In this document: piece by piece, positions 1 through 5,629 of the stretch
How positions within the stretch are numbered: the first letter of the stretch is position 1
Layout: each line of letters opens with the position of its first letter
Source of the DNA: Reyranella sp.
GTDB taxonomy: Bacteria; Pseudomonadota; Alphaproteobacteria; Reyranellales; Reyranellaceae
Direction: 5' to 3'
Length of the DNA stretch: 8,423 nucleotides
NCBI GenBank assembly: GCA_016780605.1
Contig: JADHLS010000196.1
Coordinates: forward strand, 1-8,423
Made by a program: the position numbers and the translations under genes
The notes under the pieces: generated by a model
Database searches by the model: none
What the model saw: only the letters and a program-made list of their open reading frames with translations
What the model was told of the DNA's origin: nothing

Positions 1-1
1 C

Positions 2-538
2 GCCGGACCGGTGCCGGAAATCGAGGCCCTGGAAGCGCGGCTCGCCGCGCGAGACGTGCCGTGCCGTCGGCTTGCGGTCTCGCACGCCTTCCACTCACGC
101 GCGGTCGATCCGGCGCTGGCGGAGATCGCGATCAGCGCGCGCTCGATCAGCCTTCAGCCGCCGCGCATTCCCTTCGTCTCGAGCGTCAGCGGCGACTGGA
201 TCACGGCCGCTCAGGCAGTCGACCCGGAGTACTGGGTGCGCCATTGCCGTGCTCCCGTGCGGTTTGCCGATGCGCTCGCCACAGTGGCGCGCGACCGCCG
301 GCCTTACCTGCTCGAGGTCGGACCCGGACGCACGCTGTCGGCGCTGGCGCCGCAAATCGTCCCGCGCACCGCGTTGCGCGGCGTTACTGCGGGCATGCCG
401 GATGCCGACGCCGGCGACCTCTCGGAAGCGGCCGCCGCGCTCTGGAGCGCCGGCCTGCCACTCGACTGGAACGTCGCGGGCGCGCGTGGTCGCAAGGTTT
501 CCCTGCCGACCTACCCCTTTCAACGAACGCGGCACTGG
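2..538 (+). other. Acyltransferase (AT) domain, C-terminal portion, malonyl type
   Basis: Protein domain within the megasynthase. The visible part runs from just before the VSHAFHS motif to the post-AT linker, which ends in YPFQRTRHW (512-538), a typical PKS AT-to-next-domain junction. The HAFH tetrad (83-94) is the signature of malonyl-CoA-selective ATs; methylmalonyl-selective ATs usually carry YASH. The catalytic GHSxG serine lies upstream of the window. The next recognisable domain is the ACP, about 80 bases further on, so there is no room for a ketoreductase, dehydratase or C-methyltransferase. This is consistent with leaving a beta-ketone for the aminotransferase. Substrate choice is inferred from the motif only. 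Confidence 0.9.
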
Positions 539-3500
539 ATCGACGCAGAGGCCGAGCAGTCGCCGGCCGTCACGGCAGCGCCGAAGCCTGCGACGCCGAC
601 TCCAACCCGGGCGGTCGCCTCCGAGATCATCGAGATCTTTCGCCAGCTGTCGGGTGTGACCGATATCGACCCCGAGGCCGACTTCATCTCTCAGGGCTTC
701 GACTCACTGCTGCTGGGCCAGGCGGCACGCGCCATCGAGAAGAAGTTCCAGACGAAGATCACCTTCCGGCAACTCCTGAACGAGACGCCGTCGGTCGCAA
801 CGCTTGCCGCCAGCCTCCCCGCATTGCCGTCGGCGCAGTCACCCGCCCCAGCAGCGACAATTCCGGCGCCAGGACCGCCGGGGGATGCCACCGCGGCACT
901 GTTCCGCGCCCAACTCGAAGCCATGCAGGCGCTGTTCGCCGAACAGCTGCGCACCTTGCACGGCCAAGCGTCACCGCCGCAGGGCGCATCTCCGGCCGTC
1001 CTGACGCCTGTGGAGCCCGCCGATGGCGCGGGGCCGCCTCGCCTGCGGCAGGGCCGTGGCGCGGCGCTGACGCCGCGACAGCGAGACTACGTTGGCACGC
1101 TGGTGCGGCGCATCAATGCGCGCACGCCGCTGTCGAAGGAGCGCACGCAGCGCGACCGCGACGTGCTGGCTGATCCGCGCACGGCGGCGGGCTTCCGGCG
1201 TGAATGGAAAGAGCTCGTCTATCCGATCGTCGCTGACAGGGCCAAAGGCTCCAAGATCCACGACATTGACGGCAACGAGTATATCGACCTGGTGAACGGC
1301 TTTGGCCAGACGATGTTCGGCCATTCGCCCGACTTCGTCACCGCGGCCCTGGCCACGCAACTGCAGGACGGCTTTCCGATCGGGCCACAGACCCCGCTCG
1401 CCGGCGAGGTGGCCGGCCTGATCCGCGATATGACCGGGAGCGAACGCGTCACCTTTTGCAACACCGGCTCGGAAGCGGTCATGGCAGCAATGCGCGTGGC
1501 CCGCACGGTCACCGGCCGCGAACGGGTCGTGGTGTTCAACGACGACTATCACGGCCAGTTCGACGAGGCGCTGGTCAAAGCGATGGGCGGCACGGGCCCT
1601 CAGGCGCTGCCGACAGCGCCGGGCATCCCGCCCGGATCGATCGCAAACATGACGGTGCTGCCCTACGGACAGCAGCGCAGCCTCGACTGGATCGCGGCCA
1701 ACGGCGCGGAGATCGCCGCCGTTCTGGTGGAACCGGTGCAGAGCAGGCATCCCGCGCTACGGCCCGTCGAGTTCCTGAAGACCCTCAGGTCGCTGTGCGA
1801 CGCCAGCGGTGCAGCTCTGGTGTTCGACGAGATCGTCACCGGCTTTCGTGTCCACCAGGGCGGCATGCAGGCGGTGTTTGGCATTGCCGCCGACCTCGTG
1901 ACCTACGGCAAGGTCGTCGGCGGCGGTATGCCCATCGGCATCCTGGCTGGCCGGCGGCAGTTCATGGATGCGCTGGACGGCGGCACCTGGCGGTACGGCG
2001 ACGAATCGGTACCCGAAGCGGCAGCCACCTTCGTCGCCGGCACGTTCGTGCGGCATCCGCTGGCACTTGCAGCTGCCAAGGCGGTGCTTGTGCACCTCAA
2101 GGCCGAGGGTCCCGCCCTACAGGAGCGTCTCGCGCAGCGCATGGGCGGGCTTGTGGAGTCGCTCAATCGCGACCTCGAGCGGCGCGGGCTTGGGACACGG
2201 GCCGAGGGCTACTCGAGCTGGTTCCACCTCAATTTCGGGCCTGAGAACACGCTCGCCTCGCTGTTCTGGCCGCAGATGCGCTTGCTCGGCGTGCACGTAC
2301 AGGAAGGGTTCCCCTGCTTCCTGACAACAGCCCACAGCGATTCCGACATCGCTACGATCGAGCAGGCGTTCTCCGCGTCTCTCGATGCCCTTGAAGCCGG
2401 CGGCATATTCGAGCCAAGCCGCCCGACGCTTGCGTCCGTCGCAGTTGTCGAATCGGTTGTTGAATCCGCCCCGCTCACGGAACCGCAGATCGAGATCCTG
2501 ACCGCGGCGCAGATGGGCGGCGAGGCATCCTGCACCTTCAACGAGGCCATCAGCATCGCGCTGCAAGGCGATCTCGACGCGGTGGCCCTGGAAAGTGCAT
2601 TGAACGAGGTGATCTCGCGTCACGACGCGCTGCGTGGCAGTGTCAGCCCCGGCGACGAGCGCATGCAATTTGCGCCCCGGCTCACTCTCGCCTTGCGCCC
2701 CCACGACTTCAGCGACGAGGCGGATCCTGATGCAGCGCTCGCTGCCCTTGTCACGGCCGACGCGCGCATGCCGTTCGACCTCTGGGCCGGGCCGCTGGTG
2801 CGAGCAGCCCTCGTGAAGCTCGATGTCCGACGCCACGTCCTGGTGCTGACCGCGCACCACATCGTGTGCGACGGCTGGTCGACCAATCTCATCCTGGCCG
2901 AGCTCGCGACCTGCTACCGGGCGCTTCGCGCCAACGCCCCGGCGGGGCTCGCCGAAGCGCCGTCCTTCGCGCGCTACGCCCTCGACAAGGCCGCGTCGAG
3001 CGAGGCGCAAGCGGGCGATCTGGCCTACTGGACGGCGCTCTATCGCGACATTCCGCCATTGCCCGAACTTCCGACGGACCGCCCACGCCCTCAGCAACGC
3101 ACCTATGCCGGCGCGACCTATACGACCGAGTTCGATGCGGCGTTGCTCGCTTCGTTGCGGGCGACCGCGGCGGCGGGCGGCGCGACATTGTTCTCCACTC
3201 TGTTTACCGCGCTGCAGATCGTCATCGGCCGGCTTTCGAACACCACCGACGTCGTGATCGGCATCCCGGTGGCCGCCCAGCTGTCGGAGGACCAGCCCGA
3301 ACTCGTCGGTCATTGCGTGAACATGCTGCCCTTCCGGTCGCCGCTGGACTGGACCACCCCTTTTGCAGCGGCGGCGCGGGCCGCGGCGAACCGGCTGGCC
3401 GAGGGCTTCGACCACGCGCGCTGCACCTACGGCACCCTGGTACGCGCTCTGCCTATCGAGCGCGCCTCCGACCGGCTGCCCCTCACCGAGATCCAGTTCA

Positions 3501-5629
3501 ACCTCGAGCGCCTGTCGAGCGATGTCGATTTTGGCGATGTCAGCGCGACAGTCACTCCCAACCCCAAGGCGGCGGTCACCTTCGACCTATGCGTCAACGT
3601 CATCGAGTCGGCGGCGGGCCTGCGGGTTGATTGCGACTACAGCACCGCCTTGTTCGACCATGCGACGATCGCGCGATGGGTAGAGCACTACCGGCGGCTG
3701 CTGGAAAGCATCGCCGGTGCGCCCCAGACCCCGGTCGGAGCCCTGGAGCTTCTGTCGGACGAGCAGAAGCGTTTCGCCCTCGACATTGTCAACGACACCG
3801 CAGCGCCCTATCCCGCCGACGACTGCGTCCACGATCTGATCGCTGCTCAAGCGGCGCGTACGCCTGAGCGCGTGGCTTGCGTCGATCACGGGGCATCGCT
3901 GACCTATGCGGAGCTCGACCGCCGGTCGACCGCCCTCGCGCGCGCCCTGCTACAGGCGAGCGCTGTAAGACAGGGCCGGATCGGGGTCGCCGTCGATCGG
4001 TCTTGGGCCCTGCCGGTCAGCCTCCTGGGAATCATGAAGGCGGGCCATGCCTTTGTTCCACTCGACATCGGCCAGCCGGCCGACCGACTGCGCCAGATCG
4101 CCACGAACGCCCGGATCGATGGCATCATCTGCCGGGACGAGGCAATCGCCTCCATCGCGCCCGGTGCTTTCAGACTGAGGCTCGACCGGATTGCCCTCGA
4201 TACCGGTGCCGGCGAACCGAGCCTGCCGCGCGTAGCGAGCGACGCCTCGGCCTATGTCCTCTTCACGTCGGGCTCGACCGGCACGCCCAAGGGTGTCGAG
4301 ATCGGCCACCGGGCGTTGACCAATACCCTGACGGCGATGTCGCGCTTGTGGGAGGTCGCGCCCGACGATGTCGTGATCGCCTCGAGCGCGGCCACATTCG
4401 ACGTCTCGCTCGCTGAACTATTCGGCCCTCTCCTTGTCGGCGGCCGTGTCGTCATGGCCGATTCTGAGACTGTGCGCACCGGTTTTGAGCTGGTGGACTT
4501 GGCCGCCAGGACCCAGGCCACCGTGCTGCAGGCCACACCGACCCTGTGGCGCATGCTGCTGGAAGCAGGCTTCGCGTCACGACCGGGCCTGAAGATGATC
4601 GCCGCCGGCGAGCCCTTGCCGCGTGACCTCGCCGACCGCCTGCTGGCGGGTGGCGGACGGCTGTGGAACCTCTATGGACCGACCGAAGCGACAATCTACG
4701 CATCGGGTTGCGAGATCGTTCCTGAGGGCGGCGACGTGACGATCGGACGGCCCATCGCCAACGCACGTCTCTATGTGCTCGACGATCGCGACGGCGTTGC
4801 TCCGCCCGGCGCCTTCGGGACCCTGTTCATCGGTGGCGACGGACTCGCCAAGGGCTACTTCGGCCGGCCTGACCTGACCGCCAAGGCGTTCCGCGAGATC
4901 TCCCTGGGGGGCCGGCGCCCGCAGCGTCTCTACATGACGGGCGACCGGGCGCGCCTGCTGCCGTCAGGGGAGATCGAGCTGCGCGGCCGCAACGATCGGC
5001 AAGTCAAGCTGCGCGGCTTCCGCATCGAGCTCGAGGAGATCGAGAGCGCGCTGCGCCAGTCCCCTGACATTCGCGAATGTGCCGTGTTGCTCCACCAAGA
5101 TCCCGGCGCCGATCCGGTTCTCGTAGCCTATGTCGTGACGGCCGGAGGCGACCCAGCGCCGGCGCGCGCCGAGTTGGCCCGCCGTCTGCCCGACTACATG
5201 GTGCCGATGCACTGGGTGGCGCTCGACGCGCTTCCTCTCACCGCCGGCGGCAAGCTCGACCGCAGCGCGCTCCGCCGTCCTACGGCGGCGTCGCGTCCCG
5301 TGGCATCGGCCAGCCAGCGTCCTGCGACGCCTCTGGAATCCGCCATCACCAAGGTCTGGGCCGAAGTGCTTGGCCGCGATGAGTTCGGCATTGAGGATCC
5401 GCTGTTCTCCGTTGGGGCTGATTCCCTGCATGTCTTTCGCATCGCCGCCCGGCTGCAGCGCCAGGGCATCGCCATCGACGCCCGCGACCTCATGAAGAAC
5501 CCGTCGATCGCGACCCTGGCGCGCATTGCGCAACAGAAGAGCCGTGGCCTCGTGGATGCCGGCGCCAAGGCCGCGCCCGCTCTTGCCGACTTCCGGCGCG
5601 GCGCGCGACGGCGTAGCGTCTCGTCATGA
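2..5629 (+). CDS. Hybrid PKS-NRPS megasynthase, 3' part (AT-ACP-AMT-C-A-PCP)
   Basis: This is the C-terminal part (about 1,875 residues) of a cytoplasmic assembly-line enzyme that makes a beta-amino-acyl peptide intermediate. The reading frame is open to the window edge and begins inside an AT domain, so the GTG at 11 is an internal Val codon, not a start. Counting that codon as residue 1, the domains are: AT end (1-176), ACP (about 203-269, Ser232), class III aminotransferase (about 353-800, Lys634), C (about 822-1245, HHxxxDG at 949-955), A (about 1273-1755), PCP (about 1775-1840, Ser1805), then a short Arg-rich tail. No KR, DH, epimerase or methyltransferase is visible. The order matches the relevant parts of ItuA/MycA and McyE, where the aminotransferase turns a beta-ketoacyl-ACP into a beta-aminoacyl-ACP. 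The stop codon overlaps the next gene by 4 bp. Domain assignment is firm; the final product is not known. Confidence 0.97.
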   Translation, partial: AGPVPEIEALEARLAARDVPCRRLAVSHAFHSRAVDPALAEIAISARSISLQPPRIPFVSSVSGDWITAAQAVDPEYWVRHCRAPVRFADALATVARDRRPYLLEVGPGRTLSALAPQIVPRTALRGVTAGMPDADAGDLSEAAAALWSAGLPLDWNVAGARGRKVSLPTYPFQRTRHWIDAEAEQSPAVTAAPKPATPTPTRAVASEIIEIFRQLSGVTDIDPEADFISQGFDSLLLGQAARAIEKKFQTKITFRQLLNETPSVATLAASLPALPSAQSPAPAATIPAPGPPGDATAALFRAQLEAMQALFAEQLRTLHGQASPPQGASPAVLTPVEPADGAGPPRLRQGRGAALTPRQRDYVGTLVRRINARTPLSKERTQRDRDVLADPRTAAGFRREWKELVYPIVADRAKGSKIHDIDGNEYIDLVNGFGQTMFGHSPDFVTAALATQLQDGFPIGPQTPLAGEVAGLIRDMTGSERVTFCNTGSEAVMAAMRVARTVTGRERVVVFNDDYHGQFDEALVKAMGGTGPQALPTAPGIPPGSIANMTVLPYGQQRSLDWIAANGAEIAAVLVEPVQSRHPALRPVEFLKTLRSLCDASGAALVFDEIVTGFRVHQGGMQAVFGIAADLVTYGKVVGGGMPIGILAGRRQFMDALDGGTWRYGDESVPEAAATFVAGTFVRHPLALAAAKAVLVHLKAEGPALQERLAQRMGGLVESLNRDLERRGLGTRAEGYSSWFHLNFGPENTLASLFWPQMRLLGVHVQEGFPCFLTTAHSDSDIATIEQAFSASLDALEAGGIFEPSRPTLASVAVVESVVESAPLTEPQIEILTAAQMGGEASCTFNEAISIALQGDLDAVALESALNEVISRHDALRGSVSPGDERMQFAPRLTLALRPHDFSDEADPDAALAALVTADARMPFDLWAGPLVRAALVKLDVRRHVLVLTAHHIVCDGWSTNLILAELATCYRALRANAPAGLAEAPSFARYALDKAASSEAQAGDLAYWTALYRDIPPLPELPTDRPRPQQRTYAGATYTTEFDAALLASLRATAAAGGATLFSTLFTALQIVIGRLSNTTDVVIGIPVAAQLSEDQPELVGHCVNMLPFRSPLDWTTPFAAAARAAANRLAEGFDHARCTYGTLVRALPIERASDRLPLTEIQFNLERLSSDVDFGDVSATVTPNPKAAVTFDLCVNVIESAAGLRVDCDYSTALFDHATIARWVEHYRRLLESIAGAPQTPVGALELLSDEQKRFALDIVNDTAAPYPADDCVHDLIAAQAARTPERVACVDHGASLTYAELDRRSTALARALLQASAVRQGRIGVAVDRSWALPVSLLGIMKAGHAFVPLDIGQPADRLRQIATNARIDGIICRDEAIASIAPGAFRLRLDRIALDTGAGEPSLPRVASDASAYVLFTSGSTGTPKGVEIGHRALTNTLTAMSRLWEVAPDDVVIASSAATFDVSLAELFGPLLVGGRVVMADSETVRTGFELVDLAARTQATVLQATPTLWRMLLEAGFASRPGLKMIAAGEPLPRDLADRLLAGGGRLWNLYGPTEATIYASGCEIVPEGGDVTIGRPIANARLYVLDDRDGVAPPGAFGTLFIGGDGLAKGYFGRPDLTAKAFREISLGGRRPQRLYMTGDRARLLPSGEIELRGRNDRQVKLRGFRIELEEIESALRQSPDIRECAVLLHQDPGADPVLVAYVVTAGGDPAPARAELARRLPDYMVPMHWVALDALPLTAGGKLDRSALRRPTAASRPVASASQRPATPLESAITKVWAEVLGRDEFGIEDPLFSVGADSLHVFRIAARLQRQGIAIDARDLMKNPSIATLARIAQQKSRGLVDAGAKAAPALADFRRGARRRSVSS
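617..817 (+). other. Acyl carrier protein (ACP) domain
   Basis: Carrier domain with the phosphopantetheine attachment motif GFDSLLL; the modified serine is codon 704-706. It follows the AT and would hold the beta-ketoacyl chain presented to the downstream aminotransferase. The linker after it is Pro/Ala rich (about 818-880), followed by an amphipathic helix with many Leu, Met, Ala and Gln (about 887-967). A similar helical element before the aminotransferase is my recollection for the MycA/McyE type; I did not compare it by alignment. Confidence 0.92.
1067..2417 (+). other. PLP-dependent class III aminotransferase (AMT) domain, GSA-aminotransferase-like
   Basis: Integrated aminotransferase of the glutamate-1-semialdehyde aminotransferase-like family, expected to replace the beta-keto group of the ACP-bound chain with an amino group. 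Visible landmarks: the DIDGNEYIDLVNG entry motif; TFCNTGSEAVMAAMR for the PLP phosphate-binding region; NDDYHGQFDE; VFDEIVTGFR, with the Asp (1826-1828) that binds the pyridine nitrogen; and TYGKVVGGGMPIG, with the Schiff-base Lys at 1910-1912. All key residues are present, so it should be active. The sequence does not show the amino donor; relatives are thought to use amino acids such as Gln, Glu or Asn. Confidence 0.95.
2474..3745 (+). other. Condensation (C) domain, canonical active site
   Basis: NRPS condensation domain with intact HHIVCDG (2855-2875), followed by WS, and a C5-like motif GHCVNMLPFRS near 3309-3341. It starts at LTEPQIEIL. Placed between AMT/ACP and A/PCP, it should transfer the beta-amino acyl chain from the ACP (donor) onto the amino group of the PCP-bound amino acid (acceptor). 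This is a polyketide-to-peptide junction, so it is likely to fall in the hybrid class of C domains. No epimerase precedes it, and I see no sign of a dual condensation/epimerisation motif, though subtype was not tested by phylogeny. Confidence 0.93.
3827..5279 (+). other. Adenylation (A) domain, code D-V-A-Q-I-A-L-I-Y-K
   Basis: Activates one amino acid with ATP and loads it on the following PCP. Core motifs are intact: A3 LFTSGSTGTPKG (4259-4294), A4 FDVSLAELF (4397-4423), A5 NLYGPTEATIY (4667-4699), A7 YMTGDRARL, A8 RNDRQVKLRGFRIELEEIE and A10 GGKLDR with Lys at 5252-5254. Aligning by eye to GrsA gives specificity residues D235, V236, A239, Q278, I299, A301, L322, I330, Y331 and K517. Asp235 and Lys517 indicate an ordinary alpha-amino acid substrate. 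The mid-code residues match no textbook code I remember: Q278 and I330 recur in glycine codes, while V236, I299 and A301 recur in proline codes. The substrate is left open. No methyltransferase is inserted between A8 and A10. Confidence 0.95.
5333..5529 (+). other. Peptidyl carrier protein (PCP) domain
   Basis: Thiolation domain starting at LESAITKVWAEVLG, with the attachment motif GADSLHVF; the modified serine is codon 5423-5425. It is the last carrier domain in the window, and no carrier is fused to the next protein, so the downstream thioesterase must act on this PCP (or one outside the window) in trans. A tail of about 32 residues after the domain ends in the Arg-rich stretch RRGARRRSVSS, which may serve as a flexible docking end. 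Confidence 0.93.
5626..5629 (+). promoter_or_regulatory. ATGA stop-start overlap (translational coupling)
   Basis: The TGA of the megasynthase and the ATG of the C-TE gene share bases. Upstream of the ATG there is no GGAGG-like ribosome binding site, only GC-rich coding sequence, so ribosome re-initiation at the overlap is the likely route. This would tie the amount of C-TE to that of the megasynthase. Confidence 0.85.

Noticed and set aside
11..13. GTG at 11 as start codon of the large gene
   Set aside because: The frame is open to the window edge and the first residues already lie inside an AT domain, so the codon is an internal Val of a gene starting upstream.
539..616. C-methyltransferase or ketoreductase between AT and ACP, as in McyE-like proteins
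   Set aside because: Only about 80 bases of Pro/Ala/Thr-rich linker separate the AT end motif from the ACP.
61..1173. 370-codon + strand open frame overlapping the AT/ACP region
   Set aside because: Out-of-frame shadow of Arg/Ala-rich composition; the AT and ACP motifs are in the other frame.
2117..3415. 432-codon open frame on the minus strand
   Set aside because: It is antisense to well-recognised AMT and C domains, is rich in Arg/Gly/Ala as expected for a GC-rich shadow frame, and shows no domain motif.
4397..4699. Proline-specific A domain
   Set aside because: Only D235, V236, I299, A301 and K517 agree with the usual proline code; Q278, L322 and Y331 do not, so a proline call is not supported.
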